Part shown: in pieces, positions 27,447 to 37,558 of the stretch
Position numbering within the stretch: the first letter of the stretch is position 1
Layout of the letters: each line of letters opens with the position of its first letter
From: Noviherbaspirillum massiliense JC206
Lineage (GTDB): Bacteria > Pseudomonadota > Gammaproteobacteria > Burkholderiales > Burkholderiaceae_D
Length of the DNA stretch: 64,000 nt
NCBI RefSeq assembly: GCF_000312045.1
Contig: NZ_HE978635.1
Coordinates: forward strand, 734,774-798,773
Direction: 5' to 3'
Position numbers and translations under genes: made by a program
Notes under the pieces: generated by a model
Database searches by the model: none
What the model saw: only the letters and a program-made list of their open reading frames with translations
Told to the model about the DNA's origin: nothing

Positions 27447-27525
27447 TGAACGGATCGATCAACTTGTTCACATCTTACTTCGCTCATTAAAAAACCCGAA
27501 ACCAATCTGGCTCCGGCTTTTCCAT

Positions 27526-28134
27526 TTATGACATTCGCTTCTTCTGGTGGCCCGCAATCGCAAGGAGCGTCAAAAAGATGATTTTCAAGTCCATCATGAA
27601 GCTGCGCTCCCGCACATACCGCACGTAGTAATCGAGCTTGATCGGCAAGATGGTTTCAACATAGCTGCGTTCGGGGTCAGTCGCCTTGCCTAGGATGGCA
27701 TTTTCTTCCTTGAACTCGATCGAGGCCCAATCCGTGATGCCTGGACGGACCGACAGCACGGTTTCACGCAATCCTTGCGGATACCTCGCGACGTAGCGCG
27801 GCACTTCAGGACGCGGGCCAACCAGGCTCATGTCGCCGAGTACGACGTTGATCAGCTGCGGCAATTCATCTACCTTGAAGTGACGAAGCACCCTGCCAAC
27901 ACGCGTGACGCGCATGTCCCTGCCGACGGTGATCTGACCCTTTTCTTCGGCATTCAGCGTCATGGTTCGGAATTTGAAGATCCGGAAGATCTTGCCGTGA
28001 ATGCCCACGCGCTCTTGCCGAAACAGCGCCGGACCTGGCGAGTCAAGCTCCACCAGCACCGCGATGATGGCAAGGAAGGGGGACAACACTATCAAGCCGA
28101 CGAGCGCTGCGATAAAGTCAAAAGTTCGTTTCAT
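27526..28134 (-). CDS. PglC-like initiating sugar-phosphate transferase
   Basis: A 202-residue monotopic phosphoglycosyl transferase that would load the first sugar phosphate onto undecaprenyl phosphate. It begins [20 protein letters not shown], a re-entrant membrane helix, followed by LDSPGPALFRQERVG, FKFRTM and DMSLVGPRPE. It is the short (PglC/WcaJ catalytic domain only) form. The ATG at 28134 overlaps the aminotransferase stop as TGATG; an ATG two codons upstream is also possible. Pairing with the aminotransferase and FlaA1 dehydratase in this locus suggests an amino-dideoxy sugar as the first residue. Confidence 0.92.
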   Translation of the reverse strand: MKRTFDFIAALVGLIVLSPFLAIIAVLVELDSPGPALFRQERVGIHGKIFRIFKFRTMTLNAEEKGQITVGRDMRVTRVGRVLRHFKVDELPQLINVVLGDMSLVGPRPEVPRYVARYPQGLRETVLSVRPGITDWASIEFKEENAILGKATDPERSYVETILPIKLDYYVRYVRERSFMMDLKIIFLTLLAIAGHQKKRMS

Positions 28135-29288
28135 CAGCATAATAATTCGCGCAAGGTCTCGATCACCCGCGTCTGGTCCTCGTCAGTCATCTTGGTGTAC
28201 AGCGGCAGGCTCAGCATCCTGTGATAGGCAGCGTCTGCCTCCGGGAATTTCTCGGGCCGCAGGGCGTAGCGATCACGCCAGTACGGGTGCCGGTGCAAGG
28301 GGATGTAATGCACGCTGGTTCCGATGCCACGTCTGGAAAGCTGCTCTATCAGTTCATCGCGGCTTATCGGCGCGTCATCCGTCAGCCGGACGACGTACAA
28401 GTGCCACGCATGCTGGCTTCCTCCTGCTGCACCCGCAGGGAGAATCAGCGGCATGCCCGCCAGTTCTTCGGTGTAGCGATCAGCCATTCTTTGCCGGCGC
28501 ATGAGAAAGCGATCAATCTTCCGTAATTGCTCGATTCCCATTGCGGCCGCAATATCGGTCAGATTGTCCTTGAACCCGGGTGCCACAACCTCGTAGAACC
28601 AGCTGGGCGTCGTTGATACAAACCTGTCGAATACGTCCCGGCTGATGCCGTGGATGCGCATGATTTTGACGCGCTCCGCAACCTTGGGATCCCGCGTGAC
28701 CACCATGCCGCCTTCCCCGGTAGTCATTGTCTTGTTGGCATAAAAGCTGAAAACCGTAGCGTCAGTGTCCAGCGTGCCGATTAAGCGGCCCTTGTAGCGG
28801 GTCGGAAATGCATGTGCGGCATCTTCCACCACGTAAATGCCACGAGCCCTCGCGATATCGATGATTTCGTCCATATCGCATGCCAAACCACCGTAGTGCA
28901 CAGGCATGACGGCCTTGGTGCGCGGCGTGATGGCAGTCTTAACCTGCCACGGATCGATATTCAATGTGGCGGGATCGATATCGACGAGCACCGGATCAGC
29001 TCCCAGGTAACGTACGACTTCAGCTGTGGCAGTAAATGTCAGAGTCGGCAAAATCACTTCATCTCCCGGCCCGATGCCAAGAGCTTCCAGCGCCAGATGC
29101 AAGCCGGCCGTGGCCGAGTTCACCGACACGACCTCTACATCGGCATCGAGATAGCGGGCAAAGCTATGTTCGAACTCTCTGGTTTTTGGTCCCGTCGTGA
29201 TCCAGCCGGAGCGCAGGCACTCTGTCACCGCATTGATCTCATGTTCGTCGATGTCCGGCAGTGCAAAAGGGAGAAACTTGTCGTTCAT
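28134..29288 (-). CDS. DegT/DnrJ/EryC1-family sugar aminotransferase (PglE-like)
   Basis: A 384-residue PLP aminotransferase that would aminate a keto-sugar nucleotide. The catalytic Lys is near residue 183 in [16 protein letters not shown], and the C-terminal [18 protein letters not shown] is typical of the PglE/ArnB group. It overlaps the PglC-like gene, as in bacillosamine loci, so the probable substrate is the 4-keto-6-deoxy product of the FlaA1-like dehydratase at 39013. The PglD acetyltransferase normally found beside them is not seen next to it. Confidence 0.92.
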   Translation of the reverse strand: MNDKFLPFALPDIDEHEINAVTECLRSGWITTGPKTREFEHSFARYLDADVEVVSVNSATAGLHLALEALGIGPGDEVILPTLTFTATAEVVRYLGADPVLVDIDPATLNIDPWQVKTAITPRTKAVMPVHYGGLACDMDEIIDIARARGIYVVEDAAHAFPTRYKGRLIGTLDTDATVFSFYANKTMTTGEGGMVVTRDPKVAERVKIMRIHGISRDVFDRFVSTTPSWFYEVVAPGFKDNLTDIAAAMGIEQLRKIDRFLMRRQRMADRYTEELAGMPLILPAGAAGGSQHAWHLYVVRLTDDAPISRDELIEQLSRRGIGTSVHYIPLHRHPYWRDRYALRPEKFPEADAAYHRMLSLPLYTKMTDEDQTRVIETLRELLC

Positions 29289-29301
29289 GGAATCACTCCT
29301 T

Positions 29302-30033
29302 CTATTGGCCGGGGTACACCCCGGTGGATGCCGGCTTCGGTATCCAGCACAGTGCGTGGGTACGCAGAAATGGCAAGGCGTTCAATACGGAATACAGGTG
29401 CGGCGACAGACGCGTCACGGTGCGGCTGATGGGAGGCGCCAGGGTGACGCGCCGGATTACTGGAGACGACCTCGGAAACAATTCCCGGATACGCCGCCGC
29501 GACACGCCGCGCACATCGGGATTTTTCGGATTGTCATAACAGAAGTCGTACCAGAGTATCGCCCCGCCCGCACGAGTCATGTCCCACATGCGTTGTGCCA
29601 GCTTATGCTGGAAACCATTGTCGAGAATGGACGAAAACACGGTGGATTGGTAGACGATGTCGAACGGTCCGCAGTCAAGCTGCGATGCATCCCCGCCAAT
29701 CAGTTCCAGCTCAGAAGGCAGGTACCGGCGCGCCCTTTCCAGGCTGGCGGGCAATAGTTCATTGCCTACCAGATTGGCGGGATCGAAACCCCAGCGCAGG
29801 AAGCGCAGCAGGTTGCTTCCACTGCCACATCCCACCTCAAGCAGAGACACACGCGACAGGTCACTCAATCCTGCCGCAGCGAAGAATTGCAGCATGATGC
29901 GGTCGGATTCCATGCCGGCCAGGTGCACATCCGGTTTCAGCCAGGAATAACGCAGAGCATCCTTTCCAGCGTCACGAACGGCGTACCGCGACACGATGGC
30001 ATTCACTTCCGCATGGCGTTCACTATTACCCAT
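29302..30033 (-). CDS. SAM-dependent methyltransferase
   Basis: A 243-residue class I methyltransferase. Motif I is [19 protein letters not shown] near residue 65, followed by [14 protein letters not shown] and a [11 protein letters not shown] acidic loop. I start it at the ATG at 30033 (MGNSERHAE), which has GGGAG upstream and overlaps the preceding glycosyltransferase by eight bases; the frame is open to 30129. It probably methylates a sugar of the polysaccharide. Acceptor unknown. Confidence 0.85.
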   Translation of the reverse strand: MGNSERHAEVNAIVSRYAVRDAGKDALRYSWLKPDVHLAGMESDRIMLQFFAAAGLSDLSRVSLLEVGCGSGSNLLRFLRWGFDPANLVGNELLPASLERARRYLPSELELIGGDASQLDCGPFDIVYQSTVFSSILDNGFQHKLAQRMWDMTRAGGAILWYDFCYDNPKNPDVRGVSRRRIRELFPRSSPVIRRVTLAPPISRTVTRLSPHLYSVLNALPFLRTHALCWIPKPASTGVYPGQ

Positions 30034-31294
30034 TAGCCGCTCCCGATATACCCTTACGTCCTCCCGCTGCTTGCATGACATGCAAGAACTTTTGCGCAAG
30101 CACGGCGTAGTCATGATGGGCATGGACATATATCTTTCCGCGCTGTCCCATGCGCTGCCGTTCTGGCGCGCCCAGATGCATCAATCGCAGAATCGCGTCG
30201 GCCAGCTCTCGGGCATCCTCCGGCTTTACGCTGTAGCCGCAACCGGCTTCGGCAACACAATCATTAGGCGCTTCGGACGCATTGATGATCGGTTTGCCGG
30301 CAGCCAGGTAATCCATCAGCTTGTTGGGGCTGATGCCGAAGCGATACAGAGGTTGCCGCTTCCAGCCGATGAAAAGGGCGTCGGTAGCACGCAGCAATTC
30401 AGGGACGCATTGCTTGGGGACCGGATCGAGAAAATGCACGTTATTCAGTTCCATCTCCCGCGCTCTCTGCTGCAGCCGGTGCTTGTCCGGCCCCTGCCCG
30501 ACCAGCAAGAAATCTACCGGCTGGTCGACCAGCAGTTTGGCTGCATCGAGCAATCCGTCCAGGGCATTCGCCAGACCATGGGTGCCGGCATAACAAACGA
30601 CGAACCTGCCCTTCTCGCGGAATGCCTTCAGCAAGCTGCGGTGGGCAAGCGGAAGCTCGTTCACTTCAGCTTTCCACTCATCCAACTCGATCCCGTTGGG
30701 AATGTAATGGAATTTGTCGCGCGCCATGCCATGCTGGCAAAGGTGCACGTCGGCAAAAGGCAGCATGCTTACCACCGAGTCGGCACGGCGGCAGGCATAG
30801 TCCTCGCCCCATTGCAGGCTGAGGATAAAGGGGTGCCACGCCGGCATTCTTCCGAGTTCCATCGGCGATAATGGCCACAGGTCGTGCACCTCATACACGA
30901 GCTTGGCACTGCTCAGTCGTGCTATTGCACTGGCCGGGAAGATATCCCAGGTATAAGTGGAGGATGCGATCACCACATCCGGAGCAAAGCGGCGAGCCAG
31001 AATATTGCGCATCCGGTAAAGACGGGTCACGAAGGAAGCCATGTTGGCTGCCCGGCGCAAGCCGTTGCCGGAATATGCAGGTGTTTTCAGCCACAGGTAA
31101 AGGACGCCGTCAATCGTTTCCTCTTTCGCGCTGGACACCACCTCCGGCGCCTTGCTGCGAACGTGCGACACGCTCGCCGCCACCACAACCACCTCATGAC
31201 CGCCGCGTACCCAGTGTCGGGCCAGATAGTGCGGCCGGTACTCCATCCCGTGAAGTGGCGAGCCGGCGTAATGATTGATATAGAGGATGCGCAT
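30026..31294 (-). CDS. GT4-family glycosyltransferase (WbuB-like)
   Basis: A 422-residue GT-B glycosyltransferase. It begins MRILYINHYAGSPLHGMEYR, with a WbuB-type N-terminus. The GT4 donor-binding region shows VCYAGTHGLANALDGLLDAA, FLLVGQGPDKHRL and ISPNKLMDYLAAGKPIINAS. The ATG at 31294 starts the conserved part; the frame is open to 31387 but the extra residues look non-coding. It adds a residue to the lipid-linked repeat; donor and linkage are unknown. Confidence 0.9.
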   Translation of the reverse strand: MRILYINHYAGSPLHGMEYRPHYLARHWVRGGHEVVVVAASVSHVRSKAPEVVSSAKEETIDGVLYLWLKTPAYSGNGLRRAANMASFVTRLYRMRNILARRFAPDVVIASSTYTWDIFPASAIARLSSAKLVYEVHDLWPLSPMELGRMPAWHPFILSLQWGEDYACRRADSVVSMLPFADVHLCQHGMARDKFHYIPNGIELDEWKAEVNELPLAHRSLLKAFREKGRFVVCYAGTHGLANALDGLLDAAKLLVDQPVDFLLVGQGPDKHRLQQRAREMELNNVHFLDPVPKQCVPELLRATDALFIGWKRQPLYRFGISPNKLMDYLAAGKPIINASEAPNDCVAEAGCGYSVKPEDARELADAILRLMHLGAPERQRMGQRGKIYVHAHHDYAVLAQKFLHVMQAAGGRKGISGAANG

Positions 31295-31557
31295 TTGCCC
31301 CATGCCTTTCAAATGGCGTCCGACACAATTCGTCGAATCGTTGGCAGGTACCGGAATGTTGGGCTTCCTGGGCCACAGATCTGGCATGTCGACGTGGAGA
31401 CGGAGGCCGGCGTGCAGCAGTGGTTCGCGCCGTCCCGCAAGGTGTTCTCATGGGTACAGTCACGGCTGATAACCGCCGCCTTGGTTAATCGAGGACGTGC
31501 CTCGTATACCGTCATGATATGCATCGTCTCCGAATCCTCCAGTGCTGACTATATGCG

Positions 31558-32679
31558 TCAACTCCCGAGCAGATCGCGGTACAACGCGATCAGCTTCTTT
31601 TCCTCGCAATCCCAGCGGTATTTGCTTTGAATGGCGCGGCGCCCGTTTTCTCCCATTCGGACGACCTCTTCCGGCCGCTCATGCAAATGACGGATGGCTG
31701 CAGCGATGGATTCCGGGTCATTCTGATCGACGCAGATGCCGCATTCGTTGCCATCGATGACTTCACGCCATAGGGGAAAGTCGGATGCAATGACAGGCAC
31801 TCCTGCCGACATGTACTCGAACATCTTGATCGGCTGCGAATTAACAAAATTGGGCACCTGGTGCAGGGTTACCAATCCTGAGAAGCTACGCGCCATGATT
31901 TCCGATATTTTTTTCCTGTCGACGAAACCGTACTCCTTCACTTGGCTCCATCCGACGTAACGCATTACTTCACTGCGTAGCGCATCTTTTGCAAATTTCC
32001 CCGCGAGCAGCAGGCGAGACGGCGTTCTTCCGATTGCCTGTATAACTTCACGAATACCCCGAATGTCATCGATTCCGCCTACGTAGCAGACGCTGTCGCG
32101 TGGCCCGGCAATTTCATGTTCCTGCGGAACCAGCTCTCCAATCAATGGATAGTTGTTGATGACTTCGACCCGCTTTGCAGGCCCTTCAAACAGTGAACCG
32201 ATATAGGGCGTGGCCGCGACGACTGCCGCAATGTGTGCGGCACCATGGTTTTCCAGCCAGCGGGCAGCGCCAGCCAGCATCCGTCTCGCCGGCAGCGGTA
32301 CCCAGTCCTTGGAATAAATCTCGCCCGGCAGATCCTCATGCGCGTCGAAAATCACCTGCTTTCCGCGGCGGGCCAGCAACAGGCCATATGGAATCAGCTC
32401 CGGGTCATGAAAGTGGTAGAGATCCGCATCGAGCTCACGCGCTGTCGCGTAGCAACGCCATGCATGAACCGACATCCTGGAAAATCGTTTGCTTACTGGT
32501 ACATAGTTCAAGGGATGCAAGGTGACGCCGTAGGCGGCAGCTTCCTTCGCATCGGCGACTGTGGCGTTAATGACCAGGTGGGTGTCATAGCCGGCTGCTG
32601 CCAGGGAGACGCATTCCTTGAGGAAGATGCGGATATCAAGGCCGTAATGTGCCGATGACATATGGCATATCTTCTTCAT
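31558..32679 (-). CDS. GT4-family glycosyltransferase
   Basis: A 373-residue glycosyltransferase. It begins MKKICHMSSAHYGLDIRIFL, like capsule/EPS GT4 enzymes, and has the donor region VCYVGGIDDIRGIREVIQAI, then SQPIKMFEYMSAGVPVIASD. The ATG at 32679 overlaps the asnB stop codon (ATGA) and has GAGGATACC before it, so translation is coupled. About 260 bases without a gene separate it from the next glycosyltransferase. Donor unknown. Confidence 0.9.
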   Translation of the reverse strand: MKKICHMSSAHYGLDIRIFLKECVSLAAAGYDTHLVINATVADAKEAAAYGVTLHPLNYVPVSKRFSRMSVHAWRCYATARELDADLYHFHDPELIPYGLLLARRGKQVIFDAHEDLPGEIYSKDWVPLPARRMLAGAARWLENHGAAHIAAVVAATPYIGSLFEGPAKRVEVINNYPLIGELVPQEHEIAGPRDSVCYVGGIDDIRGIREVIQAIGRTPSRLLLAGKFAKDALRSEVMRYVGWSQVKEYGFVDRKKISEIMARSFSGLVTLHQVPNFVNSQPIKMFEYMSAGVPVIASDFPLWREVIDGNECGICVDQNDPESIAAAIRHLHERPEEVVRMGENGRRAIQSKYRWDCEEKKLIALYRDLLGS

Positions 32680-34559
32680 GGTATCCTCGCCACGCCCTTT
32701 TCCGCTACATTTACCCGAACCGGCTTCGTGAGCCATGCCAGCATTAGGGCTTCATCCAGCAGATTGCCGTCGTTTGACAGTGCCGCATCGGACAATAAGT
32801 GATCGAGATCGGCACTCTGCCGCAGATGATCGGCCAAGACACGTCGGTGGTCGAAAATCATGCTTCTCAGGCGGGCACCGATACCATCCTTGACCCAGGC
32901 CTGTGTGACGTCGAATCCTCTTTTCTTCCGGTTCAACCTGATCGCATCGGGCACGGTACCGGCCGTGATCTTGCGCAATGCCCATTTGCCGTAGCCCTTG
33001 CTGATCTTCAGCCTGGCGGGAAGCGCCAGCGCAAGCTCGAGCAACCGATAATCCATGAAAGGCAAGCGACTCTCCACACCGTATCCCATGGAATTGCGAT
33101 CTTCGTAGCGCAACAGAGACGGCAGGCTCCATTGACGCACGTCGTCGATCTGCCGGGCCGACAAGGTAAGATCACGGCCGCCCCACAGGTTTTCAGCATG
33201 CGGCTGCCAGTCCAGCAAGCGAAATCCCGCATCAGCATTGCTGCGGTAGCGGTTCAGGTTTTGCCAGTACATCCGTGCCTGGCCGGCTTCGTGCAGCATC
33301 ATCAGTCCGAACGAGCAGACGTAGCTGAGCAGGTTGCGCAACTCGTGCTTGTGCAGCGCCTCGCGCAACACAACGACAAAGAATTTGCGGTAACCGGCAA
33401 ATAGCTCATCGCCCCCCTGTCCTCCAAGCAGTACCTTGAAACCGGCCTGGCGGGCGCTTCGATAAACCTCGTTTTGCGCCAGCAGGCTCAAGCCGGAAAA
33501 TGGCGCCTCCTGGAATGCCATGGTGCGCTCCAGGACATCGCCGAGCGGCTTGCGGCCAAAACGCGGCCAGACATAGGCCACCTCAACTCCGGCTTCACGC
33601 GAGAAACGCTCAACGTCCGGCCCTTCTGAAGCCTGGGCATCCGGTGATCCGTAGGTAAATCCGCACAACTGTGGAACATGCTTCGATGCGAGCGCCGCGA
33701 CTGCCGAGGAATCTAGGCCGCCGCTCAGCGACACCGCAACAGGCACATCACTGCGCAGCCGCACCTGCACCGCATCCTCCAGCAAGATACTGCAGCGCTC
33801 AAATAACTCTTCGTCTGCCATGGAGAAGATCGACTCGGAACACAAGCTCACCCTTTTGTGCAAGTCATACCACTTCCCCTCGCTCACGTGCGGACCGGCT
33901 TCGGAAATCCTGATCCTGGTCCAACTGCCGGCAGGCACAGTATGGACGTTGGTGAATGGCGTGCCGGAATCCGCCGTTTCGTACACCTTGTAGCGCACGC
34001 CGCGTGCGCAGTAATCGGTGTCAATTTCGCCGCGTACCTGACTTGCAATCGCCGCTACCGAGGACGAAAAGGCAATTCCCCCTTCAGGCAAATATCCCCA
34101 AGCCAAAGGCTTGACCCCAAATCGGTCACGGACCAGCCATAGCTCCCCAGATTCCGGATGGAACGCAGCGAACGCAAACATGCCGTTAAAGCGGGATAGC
34201 GCATCAAGGCCCCATTGCGCCCAGGCCTTCAGCAGTATCTCGGTATCGCCACGGGACTGGAAGGACCACCCGAAACTCTGCAGTTCTTCCCTGACCTCCG
34301 GATAGTTGTAGATTTCGCCGTTGTAGCTCACCCACCAGCCCGACACCGGGTCGCGCATCGGCTGATGAGAAGCCGGCGACAAATCGATAATCGACAGGCG
34401 GGCATGCGTCAGTGACACATTGAAGCCACGGCAGTAAAACGTTTCGGTTCCATGGCTATCAGGCCCGCGCGCGCTGATCGGTCCCAGCTCGTCCGCAAGC
34501 GCAATTTGCCAATCAAGGCCAGTGTCGTACCTGATAATTTTCCCGGCTATTCCGCACAT
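32676..34559 (-). CDS. asnB: AsnB-like glutamine-dependent amidotransferase
   Basis: A 627-residue asparagine synthase-type enzyme. The glutaminase domain starts MCGIAGKII, with catalytic Cys2; the synthetase domain has the PP-loop SLSGGLDSSAVAALASKH near residue 285. In sugar clusters such enzymes amidate a uronic acid carboxylate rather than aspartate. Here it lies between the UDP-GlcNAc(3NAc)A genes and glycosyltransferases, so amidation of that diacetamido-uronic acid is the likely job (inference). It overlaps the next gene by four bases. True asparagine synthesis cannot be excluded. Confidence 0.9.
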   Translation of the reverse strand: MCGIAGKIIRYDTGLDWQIALADELGPISARGPDSHGTETFYCRGFNVSLTHARLSIIDLSPASHQPMRDPVSGWWVSYNGEIYNYPEVREELQSFGWSFQSRGDTEILLKAWAQWGLDALSRFNGMFAFAAFHPESGELWLVRDRFGVKPLAWGYLPEGGIAFSSSVAAIASQVRGEIDTDYCARGVRYKVYETADSGTPFTNVHTVPAGSWTRIRISEAGPHVSEGKWYDLHKRVSLCSESIFSMADEELFERCSILLEDAVQVRLRSDVPVAVSLSGGLDSSAVAALASKHVPQLCGFTYGSPDAQASEGPDVERFSREAGVEVAYVWPRFGRKPLGDVLERTMAFQEAPFSGLSLLAQNEVYRSARQAGFKVLLGGQGGDELFAGYRKFFVVVLREALHKHELRNLLSYVCSFGLMMLHEAGQARMYWQNLNRYRSNADAGFRLLDWQPHAENLWGGRDLTLSARQIDDVRQWSLPSLLRYEDRNSMGYGVESRLPFMDYRLLELALALPARLKISKGYGKWALRKITAGTVPDAIRLNRKKRGFDVTQAWVKDGIGARLRSMIFDHRRVLADHLRQSADLDHLLSDAALSNDGNLLDEALMLAWLTKPVRVNVAEKGVARIP

Positions 34560-34678
34560 GGCATAAGGCTTGCGATAAAAATGAAAGAATCGAGCAAGAT
34601 GTTGTCAAGGGTCTGCGCATGACACCGCCAGTACTCGGCACCTCGCTGCTCGGGATGGTGCCAGGCGAGCTGCATACG

Positions 34679-35806
34679 CTATGCATTCAGTGTCGCCATG
34701 GCGGCATGGACGGCACGCCTGCGGCGGGTGGCAAGCAATGCGTCGCTGATATAGGCAACATCCTCCTTATTCATATAGGGCCCTATCGGCAAGCTCATCA
34801 CCTTGCGCGACATTGTGACGGCAATCGGATATTGCTCCAGGCAGCAAAACTGCGCATAGGCAGATTGAAGCGGAATCGGCAGCGGATAGTGCACTGCAGT
34901 TGGGATGCCTTTTTCCTTCAGCATCGCCTGCACCGATTGCCGGTTCTCCACAGCAACGGTGTATTGGGCAAACACACTGGAGCGATCTGGCCGTACCTGC
35001 ATGACTTCCATTCGGTCGTTCAGCCTTTCGTTATAATGCGCTCCGATTTCCTGCCGCCTCTGGATTTCCCAGTCGAAGCGCTCAAGTTTGGCCAATACGA
35101 TTGCGCACTGCATCGTATCCATGCGACCACCGACGCCGACGCGGCTATGCACATAGCGTTTCGACTGCCCATGGACACGCAATTCACGCATGATTTGCGC
35201 CAGCCTGGCATCGCTGGTGAAAATCGCCCCTCCATCGCCGTAGCAGCCGAGCGGCTTGCTTGGGAAAAAGCTGGTGCAACCGATTGTCGACAGGTTGCAG
35301 CTTTTGCGCCCCTTGTAGACAGCGCCGAAGCTCTGCGCCCCGTCTTCGATCACAGGGATGCCATGCTTGTCGGCGATGGCATTGATCTCGTCCATGTCGG
35401 CAGGCTGGCCATACAGGGAGACGGGGATGATTGCCCGGGTTTTTTCGGTAATGCTGTGCTCTATCAGGGACGCGTTGATATTGCAGGTATCCGGTTCGAT
35501 ATCGACAAAGACCGGTGTCGCGCCCAGCAACACAATCACTTCTGCCGTCGCTATGAAGGAAAACGCCGTGGTAATCACTTCATCACCCGGCTTGATGCCA
35601 ATGGCCATCAACGCCATGAGCAAAGCTTCGGTCCCGGACGCCGCCGTGATGCAATGGCTCGCACCGGTATAGTCCGCCAGCCGGGCTTCCAGCTCCTGCA
35701 CTTCGGGCCCCATGATGTAGTTTCCATGGTCGAGAACTGTCTGAATCCGCTTGTTGATTTCCGGACGCAATGCTTCGTATTGGGATTTGAGGTCAATGAA
35801 TTCCAT
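34679..35806 (-). CDS. wbpE: WbpE-like UDP-3-keto-GlcNAcA aminotransferase
   Basis: A 375-residue DegT-family aminotransferase. It begins MEFIDLKSQYEALRPEINKR, as WbpE does, and the PLP lysine is near residue 181 in TSFFPSKPLGCYGDGGA. It would transfer an amino group to C3 of UDP-2-acetamido-3-keto-glucuronic acid made by the wbpA and wbpB products. The ATG at 35806 follows GAGGAAGACG; the frame is open to 35890. It lies after wbpD with a 34-base gap. Confidence 0.9.
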   Translation of the reverse strand: MEFIDLKSQYEALRPEINKRIQTVLDHGNYIMGPEVQELEARLADYTGASHCITAASGTEALLMALMAIGIKPGDEVITTAFSFIATAEVIVLLGATPVFVDIEPDTCNINASLIEHSITEKTRAIIPVSLYGQPADMDEINAIADKHGIPVIEDGAQSFGAVYKGRKSCNLSTIGCTSFFPSKPLGCYGDGGAIFTSDARLAQIMRELRVHGQSKRYVHSRVGVGGRMDTMQCAIVLAKLERFDWEIQRRQEIGAHYNERLNDRMEVMQVRPDRSSVFAQYTVAVENRQSVQAMLKEKGIPTAVHYPLPIPLQSAYAQFCCLEQYPIAVTMSRKVMSLPIGPYMNKEDVAYISDALLATRRRRAVHAAMATLNA

Positions 35807-35840
35807 CGTCTTCCTCGCCTTCTGTTCTTTTCCGCTTAGC

Positions 35841-36452
35841 CTATTTGTCAATGTCCTCAGGCGCCTGGTCCAGTGTGCAGACACCATCATTCAATACATA
35901 GCGCTCGCCGGTATGCGGGCAAAACGCTTCTCCGTTTCCCTGAAGCGGCAAGGTAAGCCGTTCGCCATAGCGGCTCATCCAGCCAATTTGGCGTGCCGGC
36001 ACGCCGGCCATCAAGGCATAGTCGGGAACGTCGCGATTGACTACCGCTCCCGCGGCAACGAAGGCATACTGGCCGACCGTCACACCGCAGATGATGGTGG
36101 AATTGGCCCCCAGGGTAGCGCCGCGGCGGATCAAGGTCTTCCGGTATTCCGATTTGCGCACGACGGCGGCACGCGGGTTGTAGACATTGGTGAACACCAT
36201 GCTGGGGCCACAAAACACGTCATTCTCAAGGATGACGGCATCATAGACAGACACATTGTTCTGAATCTTGACGTTGTTGCCGATCACCACGTCGTTACCG
36301 ACAAACACGTTCTGCCCGAGCGAACACAGATTACCGATACGCGCGCCGCCGCACACATGGGCAAAGTGCCATACATGTGTGCCATACCCCATGGTGGCCC
36401 CGCGATCGACAATTGCACTAGGATGAATGGCACTCGGGTTTGGCATATCCAT
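35841..36452 (-). CDS. wbpD: WbpD-like N-acetyltransferase (left-handed beta-helix)
   Basis: A 203-residue hexapeptide-repeat acetyltransferase that would N-acetylate the C3 amine of the UDP-amino-uronic acid. The repeats are evident in [20 protein letters not shown] and [35 protein letters not shown] is the usual WbpD C-terminal part. The ATG at 36452 follows GGAG and starts one base after the wbpB stop. Reactions: WbpA oxidises C6, WbpB oxidises C3, WbpE aminates, WbpD acetylates. Confidence 0.92.
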   Translation of the reverse strand: MDMPNPSAIHPSAIVDRGATMGYGTHVWHFAHVCGGARIGNLCSLGQNVFVGNDVVIGNNVKIQNNVSVYDAVILENDVFCGPSMVFTNVYNPRAAVVRKSEYRKTLIRRGATLGANSTIICGVTVGQYAFVAAGAVVNRDVPDYALMAGVPARQIGWMSRYGERLTLPLQGNGEAFCPHTGERYVLNDGVCTLDQAPEDIDK

Positions 36453-36453
36453 G

Positions 36454-37545
36454 TCAGTACTCCATCGGCAGCGCCACCCGTTTACCATCGCGTGCGGACA
36501 AATAGGTGGCAATCAAGACTTCCAGTGTTTTCAGGCCCTCCCGACCATCCGTCTCAGGTTCCGCCTCTCCACGCAGCACCTGAATCACATTTTCGTAATA
36601 TTGCGCGTGGCCGAAGCCGTACACCGACGTGGTCTGGTAACTGGCTTCACGCACCTTTTCATCCTGCTCATTCTGCTCCTCGAATTCCCAGTGCTGCACT
36701 TCGTTGAGAGCCACGCCGCCAATGCGCACCGTCCCCTTCTCTCCGAGTATCGTGATGCTGCCTTCCAGATTCTTCGGATAGGTGAGCATGGTGACGTTCA
36801 CCGAACCAAGCGCTCCGTTACGCCAACGCAGGCTCATGACGCCTGTGTCTTCGACTTCGATATTGCGTTCGAGCGTGGCGGTATATGCGTGCAGGCTTTC
36901 CACCGGACCAACCAGCCATTCCAGAAGATCGACATAATGGCTCGCCTGGTTCATGAAAGCCCCGCCATCGTATTCCCAGGTGCCGCGCCATTTGGCACTG
37001 TCGTAATATTCCTGGGGACGGGTCCAGAACACATTGACATTGACCATGTGCAGCCGGCCAAAACGGTGTTCCTCCAGCGCCTTTTTCAGGAGTCTCAATG
37101 TGGCATTGCGCCGGTTCTGCTTGACTACGAAGAGGCGGACGCGCGCCTCGTCACAGGCGGCCACCATGCGCTTTCCATCTTCCCATCGTGTCGCCATCGG
37201 CTTTTCCGTCACCACATGCTTGCCCGCGGCGGCAACGGCGATGGCTTGCCCGGAATGCAATCCGGACGGCGTCGTGAGGATATATGCATCGGCATCGCAT
37301 TTGGACAACATGGTTCCAAGACTCTTGTAAGGCTGGGCACCGGTGATGCCGACCGCTGCTTCCAGTGCCTGCGAATCGATGTCGCATACGCCGACGAGAT
37401 CGCAATATTGCTGATGCTGGTTCAAAGCAGCAAAATGATTTCTGGAGATGCGGCCGCATCCAACCAGCGCGAAGCGAATCTTTCTGTCGATTCGGCGGTT
37501 GATGGCACCATCCATGGGGGATGCAGAGTGGAATTGCATGACCAT
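36454..37545 (-). CDS. wbpB: WbpB-like Gfo/Idh/MocA dehydrogenase
   Basis: A 363-residue NAD-dependent oxidoreductase that would oxidise C3 of UDP-GlcNAcA. The Rossmann motif is [17 protein letters not shown] near residue 25 and the EKPMA catalytic lysine near 115. The C-terminal part includes [20 protein letters not shown], as in WbpB. It has a 20-residue N-terminal extension before the Rossmann fold. It follows wbpA by 13 bases in the same direction. Confidence 0.92.
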   Translation of the reverse strand: MVMQFHSASPMDGAINRRIDRKIRFALVGCGRISRNHFAALNQHQQYCDLVGVCDIDSQALEAAVGITGAQPYKSLGTMLSKCDADAYILTTPSGLHSGQAIAVAAAGKHVVTEKPMATRWEDGKRMVAACDEARVRLFVVKQNRRNATLRLLKKALEEHRFGRLHMVNVNVFWTRPQEYYDSAKWRGTWEYDGGAFMNQASHYVDLLEWLVGPVESLHAYTATLERNIEVEDTGVMSLRWRNGALGSVNVTMLTYPKNLEGSITILGEKGTVRIGGVALNEVQHWEFEEQNEQDEKVREASYQTTSVYGFGHAQYYENVIQVLRGEAEPETDGREGLKTLEVLIATYLSARDGKRVALPMEY

Positions 37546-37558
37546 GCCTTTCAGATTT